Both the position numbers and the translations under genes were made by a program. A stretch of 64,000 nt of DNA, from positions 79,820-143,819 of the forward strand of contig CANLEE010000013.1 in NCBI GenBank assembly GCA_947489585.1. Reading direction: 5' to 3'. Under the pieces are notes generated by a model. That model was not told the DNA's origin and did no database searches. It worked only from the letters and a program-made list of their open reading frames with translations. Shown here one piece after another: positions 8,793 through 17,363 of this stretch. Within the stretch, counting starts at the first letter, position 1; each line of letters starts with the position of its first letter. This DNA comes from an uncultured Psychroserpens sp. (GTDB lineage: Bacteria; Bacteroidota; Bacteroidia; Flavobacteriales; Flavobacteriaceae).

Positions 8793-9437
8793 TCAAATAG
8801 CGTTCCATTCGCTAGGATTGGCATTCCATAATGCCAAAACTTCTTGTTCTTTTATGTTTATGTATTTGGTGTCTAAGGCTTGTTCTAGGAGATTCTCATA
8901 ATTACTCAAGGTATGAAGATTCACATTTGCTGTTTTAAAGTTTTGGTTTGCAACTTCAAATCCGTAAGAAAAAATAGCAACCATACCTTTGACATTGACA
9001 TTAGCTTTTTCTAAGGCCTTCACGGCATTTAAGCTACTCTTTCCAGTACTAATTAAATCTTCAACTACGACCACATTTTGTCCTGACTCTACAAAACCTT
9101 CAATTTGATTTTGTCTCCCATGAGATTTTGCTTCTGGTCTTACATAAATAAATGGAAGCCCTAAATATTCAGCGACTAGCATTCCAATTCCAATTGCACC
9201 TGTTGCAACACCAGCAATAACATCCACTTTTCCGTAATGTGCTTCTATGTGTTTTGCCATAGTTTCACGAATGTAGTTACGTATTGGCGGAAACGATAGT
9301 ACAATTCTGTTATCGCAATAGATTGGCGATTTCCATCCAGAAGCCCATGTGAAAGGGGCTTTAGGCTGAAGTTTTATAGCATTAATTTGTAGTAAAACTT
9401 CGGCTGTTTGTTTAGCAGTTTCTTTATCAAAAATCAT
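8793..9437 (-). CDS. pyrE: Orotate phosphoribosyltransferase
   Basis: 214 residues. The PRPP-binding signature is VVVVEDLISTGKSSLNAV (residues about 121-138). WKSPIYCDNR and VAGVATGAIGIG earlier in the chain are the orotate and pyrophosphate contacts. It joins orotate to PRPP to give orotidine 5'-phosphate in de novo pyrimidine synthesis. The -7 box TAGTTTTG lies only 4 nt upstream of the ATG, so the mRNA may be nearly leaderless. The Nudix gene is divergent from it. Confidence 0.96.
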   Translation of the reverse strand: MIFDKETAKQTAEVLLQINAIKLQPKAPFTWASGWKSPIYCDNRIVLSFPPIRNYIRETMAKHIEAHYGKVDVIAGVATGAIGIGMLVAEYLGLPFIYVRPEAKSHGRQNQIEGFVESGQNVVVVEDLISTGKSSLNAVKALEKANVNVKGMVAIFSYGFEVANQNFKTANVNLHTLSNYENLLEQALDTKYINIKEQEVLALWNANPSEWNAI

Positions 9438-9441
9438 GTTG

Positions 9442-9449
9442 CAAAACTA
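9442..9449 (-). promoter_or_regulatory. Putative -7 element of pyrE, 4 nt from the start codon
   Basis: The minus strand reads TAGTTTTG, a TAnnTTTG match. The pyrE ATG begins at 9437, so a start site 4-7 nt downstream of the box would fall on or beside the start codon. Confidence 0.45.
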
Positions 9450-9561
9450 AGCTTTTTTGATAAAAAGAATTTCAGATTTTAAAATAAAATTAATTTTAAA
9501 AACAATGGTCATTTGTATAAAAATGATATTTTTACTTTTTCAAAACCTACCAATACAACAC

Positions 9562-10143
9562 ATGTATCAAATTTTTGTAAATGATAAGCCCATTGTTTTA
9601 ACTACGAAGGTTGAGCAAGAACATGGTTTTAAAAATTACTTGCTCTCTAAAGTAAATATTGGTAAAGTTATTAAAGAGCTCAATACGACGTCTTTAAAAT
9701 CTGTGCGACTTATTGGTGATAAAGATGAAAAGTTAATAAAGAAATTTTTAAAGTTGTTGCCTAATGTCGTTGCTGGAGGCGGAAAGGTTTATAATCAGGA
9801 TGATAATGTGCTTTTTATTTATAGAAATGATAAATGGGATTTACCAAAAGGTAAGACAGAAGGGAAAGAAACCATTGAAACAACAGCTATTCGCGAAGTA
9901 GAGGAAGAGACAGGCGTTACAGGTTTAGAAATTACAAAACCTCTTCAAACGACGTATCATATTTTTAAACGCAATGGAAAGCATAAGATTAAAGTGACCT
10001 ATTGGTTTGAAATGAAAACAACTTTTGACGGAAGACTTTATCCGCAAGAAAACGAAGGTATCACTAAAGTAGCATGGTTAACTCATGAAGAAAGTCAAAA
10101 AGCTTTAGAGAATAGTTATGCTAATATTAGAGCATTGGTTTAG
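9562..10143 (+). CDS. Nudix hydrolase
   Basis: 193 residues from the ATG at 9562 (MYQIFVNDK), preferred over an upstream in-frame ATG because the extra 35 residues are basic and hydrophobic without family character. The Nudix box is complete: G97-x5-E103-x7-R111-E112-V-E-E-E-T-G-V. The family cleaves nucleoside diphosphates linked to another moiety; the substrate is unknown. The N-terminal 70 residues (MYQIFVNDKPIVLT onward) form a separate domain typical of flavobacterial members. Its stop is directly followed by the stop of the convergent beta-lactamase gene. Confidence 0.9.
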   Translation: MYQIFVNDKPIVLTTKVEQEHGFKNYLLSKVNIGKVIKELNTTSLKSVRLIGDKDEKLIKKFLKLLPNVVAGGGKVYNQDDNVLFIYRNDKWDLPKGKTEGKETIETTAIREVEEETGVTGLEITKPLQTTYHIFKRNGKHKIKVTYWFEMKTTFDGRLYPQENEGITKVAWLTHEESQKALENSYANIRALV

Positions 10144-10881
10144 TTAGTGATTATTAAATAATTGAATTGTGTAATCTAATAATTCCGTTCCACCAAACGT
10201 ACCATGCCCAGGAATGACAAATTTAAGTTTAGGATATGTGCTTTTTATGTTTTCAACTGATTTTGACCATTCAGATGTGTTTGCATCACCCAAATAACCT
10301 TGACTAGAATTAAGTGATTTAATGAGGCAACCACCAAATAGCGCTTGTTCCTTTTGAATATATCCTATAACGTTGTCAGACGTATGGCCTTCACCAAAAT
10401 ATTTTGCAATAACAGGTGTGTTTCCAATTTTAATTTCTATGCTATCAATAAAACTATTTTTAGGTAAAACATCAATTTCGTTTTGTTTTGCTAATACTAT
10501 TGTTGAGTTGTTAGCGTAAGATTGTATTCCATTTTCATGAAATTCAGATAAACCTCCAAGACAATCTTCATGAAAATGAGTAGTGACTATTGCTTTAATT
10601 TCTTTTTTATTGTTTTGCTCAATCCACTCAATTAATTCCTTTGTAGCATTATTGTTTGTAGGTGTATCAAAAACTATAGCTTCATCATTATCAAAATATA
10701 TCATACCATTGCAGGGTACATTACCATAATCGTCAGTTTTTAGATAAGAAATATGTACAAAAAGATTAGAATTTATCTTTTGTATTTTTAACGATTCTGA
10801 GTCGTATGACCAATCGTTTTTTGGAGCATCGTTACAGCTTAATAAGACACAAATACTAAATAAAGCATATATGTTTTTCAT
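10144..10881 (-). CDS. Subclass B1 metallo-beta-lactamase, predicted lipoprotein
   Basis: 245 residues. All six B1 zinc ligands are present: His102-x-His104-x-Asp106 (HFHEDCLGGL), His166 (GEGHTSDN), Cys185 (LFGGCLIKS) and His226 (PGHG). Lys188, which binds the beta-lactam carboxylate in B1 enzymes, is also kept. Cys at the zinc-2 site separates it from generic MBL-fold hydrolases. The N-terminus ends in a lipobox with Cys16 (LLSC), so it should be membrane-anchored. The C-terminus resembles CfiA/CcrA and the chromosomal enzymes of flavobacteria. Expected activity is hydrolysis of beta-lactams including carbapenems; it has not been tested here. Codon use and context give no sign of recent transfer. 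Confidence 0.9.
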   Translation of the reverse strand: MKNIYALFSICVLLSCNDAPKNDWSYDSESLKIQKINSNLFVHISYLKTDDYGNVPCNGMIYFDNDEAIVFDTPTNNNATKELIEWIEQNNKKEIKAIVTTHFHEDCLGGLSEFHENGIQSYANNSTIVLAKQNEIDVLPKNSFIDSIEIKIGNTPVIAKYFGEGHTSDNVIGYIQKEQALFGGCLIKSLNSSQGYLGDANTSEWSKSVENIKSTYPKLKFVIPGHGTFGGTELLDYTIQLFNNH

Positions 10882-10951
10882 AATTTTGTGAGTTAATTTT
10901 TTGATTCGCTTACATGATTTCTAAGTCTTTAAAAGTAGGCATTAGACTAAT

Positions 10952-12685
10952 CTATTCTATGCGATATACCGGATATTGCAAATGTGCTTTTTCGTAGTGT
11001 TCACTTTGCTTATGCAACCAATCTAATTGGGCATACCAGTTATTAGCAAAATCTTCATCAAATGTTTTTTTAAGGTTAAAATCGATTTGCAATTTAGGAT
11101 GACGTATTAATAATTCTTGCGCTTTATCTTCCCATACATATGGAGAAAACCCTTCTTTTTGCTGTAAAATAGTATCAAAAAAGTTCCAGCTAAAAAATGA
11201 ATCTGGCGCTTGAGGCTCTAAAGTTTCTAGTAGATATCTAAAGCCATCTTGGTCTGTATGTATTAAATAATCTCCTTTTGAGAATGTGATTTGTGTTTCT
11301 GAAACATCTAGCTCAACATTATAATGAGGGTAGTGACCTTCATAAGCTTGTTGCCTTGTATCGTACTTTTTAATGCGATACGATTGAACTGTTAGTGTGG
11401 TGTCTTTTTCAAAAGCTGTCATCTCAACAGCATTCAATTTTAAACGATCAATAACGTTCCACCAACCTTGAGGAATTACATAGGCTTTTGGAATTGTAAC
11501 TTCTAAAGTTGAAGACATGTAATTTTTATAGGTCACGGGTTTAGTAAAGGGTTGTGTTCTGTCATACTTTAGGCGTTGTGTTCCAGTTAATTTGCTTTCT
11601 ACCATATGGCCTTCATAACCCTTAAATTGTAATGTAGATGTTTTGGTTGTATCAATTGCCCATTGAATAGGATATGTTTTTTTCTTCTGAAGCTCTGCCA
11701 GTGCATTTTTACGTAATTCTGAAATGTGCTCACCTTCCGTTTCGATAATCTCAATCATGCTTTTCATAAGTTCATATGTGCCTTCTACACGCTGCTTGTA
11801 GGGTTTTAGCATGTGCGTTTCTACCATCATACCTAAAGTGTTCCATAGTGTAGTATAGCCTGTAGAGTATCGAGGCGAATCCATAAACTGATTAAAGCCT
11901 TGTTCAGGTGTTCTGTTAAAAACATTCACGTAAGGTGTGATATCCCAATCCTTTTCTGATAGTTTTTGTTCTAACTGAGGCATCATTTTGGTATGCAAAA
12001 AATCACCTAGTTGGCCGCCTAATTTATTATGCTGTGTAAACAAATGGGTTAATATATATTGGTAATCGGCACCATTACTAACATGATTATCGATAAAGAC
12101 GTCTGGTTGAACTAAATGAAATATTTGTGCAAAGGTTCTTGCATTTTTTGTATCAGATTTTATAAAGTCTCTATTCAAATCAAAGTTGCGTGCATTACCT
12201 CTAAATCCATATGATTCTGGACCGTTTTGATTGGTCCTTGTTGTTGTATTTCGGTTTAAACTTCCACCAACATTGTATATAGGAATCGTTACTAAAACCG
12301 TTGATTTAGGCATTTCTATTTCCCCTTGAACCACATCACGAAAGAGCATCATTGTGGCATCAATGCCATCAGACTCTCCTGGGTGAATACCATTATTTAT
12401 TAGAAGAATACGCTTGTCTTTCTTTACTTCGGAAATATTAAAATTTGCATCTGAATTTAGCGTCACCATATGCAATGGTTTTCCAGAATCGGTTTCGCCG
12501 ATGGCTTTAATTGAAATCTCTTCATAACGTTTAGCTAAATTCTCATAAAATAAAATGGTCTCATCATAAGTAGCAGTTTGCATGCCATTTGATGTTTCAA
12601 ATTTAGTTGAGAAGTCATAGTTGAGTTTATCATTTTCCGAAGAACAAGACATCAAAATAAGAAAAAGGAGTGCTAGTTTTTTCAT
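10952..12685 (-). CDS. M14-family zinc carboxypeptidase, predicted lipoprotein
   Basis: 577 residues from the ATG at 12685, which opens directly into a lipoprotein signal (MKKLALLFLILMSC, Cys14); an upstream in-frame ATG would add eight residues before it. The zinc site is HPGES (H-x-x-E) in the NNGIHPGESDG strand, with the third ligand His in FIDNHVSNG. ARNFDLNRDF carries the substrate-binding Asn-Arg pair, and MVETHM holds the catalytic Glu. The C-terminal about 250 residues form an extra beta-rich region. The family removes C-terminal residues from peptides; this one would act in the periplasm or at the outer membrane. The leader contains a -7 box 75 nt upstream. Confidence 0.88.
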   Translation of the reverse strand: MKKLALLFLILMSCSSENDKLNYDFSTKFETSNGMQTATYDETILFYENLAKRYEEISIKAIGETDSGKPLHMVTLNSDANFNISEVKKDKRILLINNGIHPGESDGIDATMMLFRDVVQGEIEMPKSTVLVTIPIYNVGGSLNRNTTTRTNQNGPESYGFRGNARNFDLNRDFIKSDTKNARTFAQIFHLVQPDVFIDNHVSNGADYQYILTHLFTQHNKLGGQLGDFLHTKMMPQLEQKLSEKDWDITPYVNVFNRTPEQGFNQFMDSPRYSTGYTTLWNTLGMMVETHMLKPYKQRVEGTYELMKSMIEIIETEGEHISELRKNALAELQKKKTYPIQWAIDTTKTSTLQFKGYEGHMVESKLTGTQRLKYDRTQPFTKPVTYKNYMSSTLEVTIPKAYVIPQGWWNVIDRLKLNAVEMTAFEKDTTLTVQSYRIKKYDTRQQAYEGHYPHYNVELDVSETQITFSKGDYLIHTDQDGFRYLLETLEPQAPDSFFSWNFFDTILQQKEGFSPYVWEDKAQELLIRHPKLQIDFNLKKTFDEDFANNWYAQLDWLHKQSEHYEKAHLQYPVYRIE

Positions 12686-12759
12686 AGCGGAATGCGTATT
12701 GGTTGGCAAATTGTTAATATCGTTGTTTATTTCTTTCTGTTAGAAAAGTAATAATAATT

Positions 12760-12778
12760 CAAAGTTAATCTAAATTTG
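12760..12778. promoter_or_regulatory. Back-to-back divergent -7 elements
   Basis: The plus strand reads CAAAGTTA (12760-12767), i.e. TAACTTTG on the minus strand facing the M14 gene, then three bases, then TAAATTTG (12771-12778) facing the STAS-like gene. Both fit TAnnTTTG. Polymerase bound at one would overlap the other, so the two transcripts may exclude each other. Confidence 0.5.
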
Positions 12779-12804
12779 ATTTATCCCTTTAAACTAATAG
12801 CTAA

Positions 12805-13194
12805 ATGAAAGTTTTTATTTTACCCTTCGGAAAAATTAAGATATTAAAATCTAATATAGCCGAAGTTATTATCAATGATGGTGTCGTTATTGATTCAGAA
12901 ATGGTCACGACGTACCGCAACCTATTGCAATCCCACCTAGAAACACCTTTTTCATTATTAATTAATAAAGAGCATGGGTATTCTTATACATTTGATGCAC
13001 AAGTTGCTATGGGCGAATTTAGCAATGTTATTGCTTTTAGAGCCGTAGTAGTCTATAGTCAAAGTGCAGAAATGGCCACTCAAATTGTTATGGATATCAA
13101 TAAGCATAACAATTGGAATATTAAAATTTTCAGAGAGCGTCAAGAGGCTTTAGATTGGTTATTAATAAATCAAAATAATAAAAGTGCGATGTAG
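12805..13194 (+). CDS. Small STAS/SpoIIAA-like protein, function unknown
   Basis: 129 residues, soluble, no signal. The pattern of alternating strands and helices (IAEVIINDGVVID; FSLLINKEHGYSYTFDAQVAMG; VIAFRAVVVYSQSAEMATQIVMDI; a final ALDWL helix) resembles the SpoIIAA/STAS-like proteins common in flavobacteria. No phosphorylatable Ser in a recognisable DSSG context is seen, so it is not a standard anti-anti-sigma factor. It is divergent from the M14 gene and 47 nt upstream of ctlX. A 7-bp palindrome overlaps its stop codon. Confidence 0.6.
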   Translation: MKVFILPFGKIKILKSNIAEVIINDGVVIDSEMVTTYRNLLQSHLETPFSLLINKEHGYSYTFDAQVAMGEFSNVIAFRAVVVYSQSAEMATQIVMDINKHNNWNIKIFRERQEALDWLLINQNNKSAM

Positions 13195-13213
13195 ATTCTA
13201 CATTAAAATTTTC

Positions 13214-13221
13214 TAATTTTG
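13214..13221 (+). promoter_or_regulatory. Putative -7 element of ctlX
   Basis: TAATTTTG, a TAnnTTTG match ending 20 nt before the ctlX start. A palindrome (13189-13203) lies 10-25 bp upstream of it, where the -33 contacts would be. Confidence 0.5.
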
Positions 13222-13241
13222 TAGCACTTTAATTTTAAGCA

Positions 13242-14174
13242 ATGTCGCAAACTACAAACACTATTTTGATGATTCGCCCTGTGAACTTCAGAATGAATGA
13301 AGAAACAGCTGTCAATAACTATTTTCAGGAAGATTTAAATTTAAAAAAGGCTGAAATTAATGCTAAGGCTCAAGAAGAATTTGATGCTTTTGTTGAAAAA
13401 CTAAGGGCTTTTGGTGTCAACGTTATTGTTGAGAATGATGATATATCCCTAGATACTCCAGATTCAATTTTTCCAAATAACTGGGTGAGTTTTCATAGAA
13501 ACGGAAATGTTGTATTATATCCAATGTTTGCTGAAAACCGTAGACGTGAGCGACGTGAAGCTATTTTAATTCGGTTAGAAGAAGAAGGGTTTAAAATTGA
13601 GAACATCATTGATTATACAAGTGCTGAAGAAGAAGGTCTCTATTTAGAAGGTACAGGAAGTTTGCTTTTAGATCGTATCAACTCAAAAGTCTATTGTGCA
13701 TTATCTGCTCGTGCTGATGAAGACTTGGTGATAGAGTTTTGTGAAGACTTTGAGTGTACACCAGTTATTTTTACAGCTAATCAATCCGTTGAAGGGAAAC
13801 GCTTACCAATATATCATACCAATGTTATGATGTGTTTGGCTGAACAATTTGCAGTCATTTGTTTAGACACAATTGATGATAAGAAAGAGCGCAAAAATGT
13901 GATTAAACACTTAAAAGAAGACGGAAAAGAAATCATAGATATTTCTGAAAGTCAAATGCATAAATTTGCTGGAAATATGCTTCAAGTACAAAACGATGAT
14001 GGCCAACGTTATTTGGTTATGAGCAAAGCTGCTCATGAGAGTCTCACACCAAAGCAGGTGGCTAATATTGAAAAATTTTGTCCAATTATATCGAGTTCAC
14101 TTGAGACCATTGAAACTTGTGGAGGCGGAAGTGCTCGTTGTATGATGGCAGAAGTTTTTCTTCCTAAGTCTTAG
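13242..14174 (+). CDS. ctlX: Citrulline utilization hydrolase CtlX (amidinotransferase fold)
   Basis: 310 residues of the guanidino-group-modifying enzyme fold. The catalytic set is visible: Glu in LYLEGTGS, His in YHTNVMM, and Cys300 in GGGSARCM, with DSIFPNNWVSFH as the substrate-binding strand. It matches the flavobacterial CtlX group, reported to hydrolyse citrulline, and is distinct from arginine deiminase in length and in lacking its helical insert. No other arginine or citrulline genes are adjacent. It is convergent with the CpeT-like gene, with TTAG at 14171-14174 serving both stops. Confidence 0.85.
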   Translation: MSQTTNTILMIRPVNFRMNEETAVNNYFQEDLNLKKAEINAKAQEEFDAFVEKLRAFGVNVIVENDDISLDTPDSIFPNNWVSFHRNGNVVLYPMFAENRRRERREAILIRLEEEGFKIENIIDYTSAEEEGLYLEGTGSLLLDRINSKVYCALSARADEDLVIEFCEDFECTPVIFTANQSVEGKRLPIYHTNVMMCLAEQFAVICLDTIDDKKERKNVIKHLKEDGKEIIDISESQMHKFAGNMLQVQNDDGQRYLVMSKAAHESLTPKQVANIEKFCPIISSSLETIETCGGGSARCMMAEVFLPKS

Positions 14175-14803
14175 TCTATTTTGTTAAAAATATAACCGCC
14201 TTTTTCGGCTCCCCAAATATGCTCATCTTTAGCATCAAAGCCTCTATCCCAAGAGATGATTTTGTCTTCTAATATTTCAACTTCACTAGTAGCATAAGAT
14301 GCACCATATAATGTGCTTTCACAAGTCTTTTCTCCTGTTTCACCTTTGTAGTAATTAGGTTCTATACGCTTTAATATTACTTCACAGCCTTCTTTTTTTG
14401 TGACCTTTTCCATAGCAAGCATATCAAAATCTTTTGGCGTTTTCCACTTGCCAATCCATAGTGAATCATGTTCTATGGTATAAATAGCTGAGCTATACAT
14501 ACTATCGTTTAATTGCGTAACCTCATAGATGCGCTGTCTATAAGGATTGCTTTGTCTAGCATTAAGTGCTTGCTCTACATATAAAAAGTTGCCCTTATCT
14601 TTCCAGATAGGATACATATGAAGCGAAATATTAAAATAGGTAGAATCAACTTGAGATTGTACTTCAGAATTAAAAGAACCTTGCATTAAAGCAAATAACT
14701 CTGGTAAGTGATTAGGTTTAGTGTCTTCTTGGTTTTTTTGCTTGTCGTCTTTGCAACTTAATAAAGTGATTGCTATAAATGCTATTAGGAAGTGTCTAAT
14801 CAT
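14171..14803 (-). CDS. CpcT/CpeT-like protein, predicted lipoprotein
   Basis: 210 residues. The signal ends in TLLSC with Cys17, so it should be a lipoprotein. The mature part follows the CpeT/CpcT beta-barrel pattern: LFALMQGSFNS, then LYVEQALNARQSNPYRQRIYEV, and a late WGAEKGGYIFNK. In cyanobacteria these proteins attach bilins to phycobiliproteins. Flavobacteria have no phycobilisomes, so here the fold must serve another role, perhaps binding a lipid or pigment; this is inference. Spacing to the sensor kinase downstream on the same strand is 35 nt. Confidence 0.8.
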   Translation of the reverse strand: MIRHFLIAFIAITLLSCKDDKQKNQEDTKPNHLPELFALMQGSFNSEVQSQVDSTYFNISLHMYPIWKDKGNFLYVEQALNARQSNPYRQRIYEVTQLNDSMYSSAIYTIEHDSLWIGKWKTPKDFDMLAMEKVTKKEGCEVILKRIEPNYYKGETGEKTCESTLYGASYATSEVEILEDKIISWDRGFDAKDEHIWGAEKGGYIFNKID

Positions 14804-14838
14804 GATTGGTTTCTTTTTCGAAAGATACCAAAAAATAT

Positions 14839-16893
14839 TTATTCAGTTGGCTTAACTTTTGGAAGTTCAACATAGAATTTTGTTCCAACACCTTGTGTAC
14901 TTTCTACCCAAATCCTACCATCATTAAGTTCAACTAATTCTTTACAAATAGTAAGCCCTAAACCCGTCCCTTTTTCATTGCTAGTGCCTCGTGTTGTAAA
15001 TGTGCCATTTTGGAATAGCTTATCAACATTTTCTCTAGAAATACCAACACCAGTATCTTCTACACATATTAAACTCTTGCCATCATGAGTACTATTCGAC
15101 ACAGTAATAACATCACCAACACGTGTGAATTTTACAGCGTTTGTGATTAAATTTTGAATAACGATTTCTATCATGCTTTTATCTGCATAAATGAAATCTC
15201 TGTGTGATTCATCAATAAGTACAATGCGTTTTTGTTCTACCTTTTGTTCTACTAAACTCATTTTATCACGGAATACATCCTGGATGTTAAATAATTCAGC
15301 TTTAGGTTCTAAATTTTGCATTTGAGATTTAGACCAGTTGAGTAGGTTAAATAATAATTGAGAAGCACTATCGGCATTTTCACTGAGTTCAGGAACTAAG
15401 TCATAAAACTCTTCACGTGAAATTCCATCTTCTTTTAATAAATCGATAAACCCTTTAATTGATGAAATAGAATCTTTTAAATCATGAGATACAATAGAAA
15501 ACAATCTATCCTTGACACTATTTACTTCTTCAAGATGCTGTGTTTGCTTTGCAAATTCTTTATTCTTTAGTTCAATTTCCTTATTCTTATCTTGGAGTTC
15601 TCTGTTAAATTTTAAGGTGTTTTTACGTTTCAAATAAATTAATAATAGAATTGTAGAGACAATTAAAAAGGCTGCCCCAAGCACATAGGAAATGGCTTTA
15701 AGTTTTTTGAACATCAATTCATTCTCTTCGTCTTTTTGTTTTAAAGCGATAGCGTTAAAATTAGTATCACCATCTAAAGGTTCGACCTTAATTGGTGTTG
15801 TGATGACAGGAACGATTGGCTGATTTTCTTTATCTAATTCACTCTTTAAATTAAAATATTTTCCTTGCCAGAAAAATGCATTTTGAAACTTACCATTAAT
15901 CGAATCAATTTCTTTATGTAACCTGTAATTTTTAAGAAGTTCTGTTTTGTTATTAATTTTAGTTGCAATAGCATAGGCTTCATTAATTTGAATTTCAGCC
16001 CGCTTAACTCTATTTTGTTGGAGGTTTAATTCTCCCATAGCATTTAATGCCCTAAGAACACCATCTTCATTATTAATCTGTCTGTTAAATTGTAAACCTT
16101 CGACCAAATACTGTCCGGCCTTTTCATAATCTTTAAATCGAAGATATTCAGCTCCTATTCGCGGTAGAATTTCACCTCTTAGTTTTTGATCTGTATTAGG
16201 GTTGAGAAGCTTTAGTACTTTCTCATAGTATTCAATCGCTTTTCTATGCTCTTTTCTTTCAGAATATAGCAAGGCCACATTTCTAGTTGAGGTTTTTATT
16301 CCAATACTATCTTTTAATTGCTCTCTAACATTTAATGCTTTGATATTAAACTCTAATGCTTTGTCAATTTGATTCGTATTATAATATGCTTCTGCTAAAT
16401 TGTTATAAGCAGAGCTTAATTCATTGTTGAGGTTTCGTGATTCAAAAGTATGGATTGCAGATAGTGAGTTCTCAAGTCCGACACTATAATTGCCACGTTT
16501 AATCTCAATTAAACCAATACTATTATTAACCTTTGCTATGCCAAGGGTATCTCCTAACTGGTTATAATAACGTTTCGATCTATTGTACCCATCGATAGCA
16601 TTGTAGTAATCGTCTTTTTGAGCATAGATTAATGCCTTATAATAATTAACATCAGCAATACCTTTTGCATGATTTAAGAACTTAGCTAAACGCTCAGCAT
16701 TATCAATGTACGTAAGGGCTTTTTTGTAACTTTTTGCATCATAAAGGGCCTTTACTAAGCGCAATGATGTATCTACTTTTGAAGAATCTTGTTTTTGAAA
16801 AGATAAATGCACAGTAAGACTATCGATCTCTGGTGTTTGTGAAAAACAAAAGAGCGAAGCACATAAAACAGCTAATGTCATTAACTGCTTCAT
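14839..16893 (-). CDS. TPR-containing sensor histidine kinase
   Basis: 684 residues. Signal peptide 1-19; about seven tetratricopeptide repeats (45-330) in the periplasm; one membrane helix (401-422); a coiled coil (425-460); HisKA with the phosphorylated His470 in SIVSHDLKDS; HATPase with Asn585 (NLITNAVKFT), DTGVG (613-617) and GTGLGL (642-647). This is the Bacteroidota hybrid of a TPR sensor domain with a cytoplasmic kinase. No response regulator is nearby, so the partner is elsewhere. Its -7 box lies 25 nt upstream of the start. Confidence 0.93.
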   Translation of the reverse strand: MKQLMTLAVLCASLFCFSQTPEIDSLTVHLSFQKQDSSKVDTSLRLVKALYDAKSYKKALTYIDNAERLAKFLNHAKGIADVNYYKALIYAQKDDYYNAIDGYNRSKRYYNQLGDTLGIAKVNNSIGLIEIKRGNYSVGLENSLSAIHTFESRNLNNELSSAYNNLAEAYYNTNQIDKALEFNIKALNVREQLKDSIGIKTSTRNVALLYSERKEHRKAIEYYEKVLKLLNPNTDQKLRGEILPRIGAEYLRFKDYEKAGQYLVEGLQFNRQINNEDGVLRALNAMGELNLQQNRVKRAEIQINEAYAIATKINNKTELLKNYRLHKEIDSINGKFQNAFFWQGKYFNLKSELDKENQPIVPVITTPIKVEPLDGDTNFNAIALKQKDEENELMFKKLKAISYVLGAAFLIVSTILLLIYLKRKNTLKFNRELQDKNKEIELKNKEFAKQTQHLEEVNSVKDRLFSIVSHDLKDSISSIKGFIDLLKEDGISREEFYDLVPELSENADSASQLLFNLLNWSKSQMQNLEPKAELFNIQDVFRDKMSLVEQKVEQKRIVLIDESHRDFIYADKSMIEIVIQNLITNAVKFTRVGDVITVSNSTHDGKSLICVEDTGVGISRENVDKLFQNGTFTTRGTSNEKGTGLGLTICKELVELNDGRIWVESTQGVGTKFYVELPKVKPTE

Positions 16894-16918
16894 AGTTTAA
16901 TTAGGGTATTAATAATTG

Positions 16919-16926
16919 CAAAATTA
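16919..16926 (-). promoter_or_regulatory. Putative -7 element of the sensor kinase
   Basis: Minus strand TAATTTTG, ending 25 nt before the start codon. No -33 TTG at the right distance. Confidence 0.45.
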
Positions 16927-17333
16927 TTTTTACACGTTACTTCCTTAATGGTTGGATAGTTAGAGTGCTTAAATAATAATGTCAATCTCAATAAAGATTG
17001 ATTATTAAGTGTCATCAACGTTTGGGACTTTGATTAATAGCAATATCAAAAATCAATAAAAACGTTCTGAAACCCTAATTTTTGGGTTTTAATACCTATA
17101 AATTAGTTAAAGTGACGATTGAAATTTATAAAAACATCGACGAATAGATTAACGGCAAAAAACATAGAAAAACGGTAGGTTTGTCGATGAAATGCATTTT
17201 AAGTTTAATGTGCTGAATGTTAAATTGTTAAGTTAATTTGGGCTTTTGTCTTTCTCATAGATGAAATCAACTTTTTTAAATGTTTGAATACGGAATAACT
17301 ACGTATTATATCTTAAAATTTTAATAAAAAAGC

Positions 17334-17341
17334 TATCTTTG
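17334..17341 (+). promoter_or_regulatory. Putative -7 element of argS
   Basis: TATCTTTG followed by C, ending 22 nt before the argS ATG. It fits TAnnTTTG; no -33 TTG is seen. Confidence 0.55.
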
Positions 17342-17363
17342 CAGACTTAAAATTATAAGTTAA

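Larger units (their letters stand above)
16894..17363. other. Intergenic region between the sensor kinase and argS (470 bp)
   Basis: It holds the divergent promoters of the kinase (16919-16926, minus) and argS (17334-17341, plus). The middle about 380 bp has no open frame of note, no TAnnTTTG elsewhere and only one weak inverted repeat (AAACCC..GGGTTT near 17072-17095) without a T-run in the right place. The spacing is large for this compact genome, so an untranslated RNA is possible but nothing supports one. Confidence 0.5.

Noticed and set aside
9457..9561. Upstream ATG of the Nudix gene
   Set aside because: The extra 35 residues are Ile/Lys-rich with no family character, while the ATG at 9562 opens directly into the domain typical of homologues.
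17072..17095. AAACCC..GGGTTT inverted repeat between the sensor kinase and argS
   Set aside because: Short stem, no adjacent T-run in either direction and no gene ending nearby; not called a terminator.
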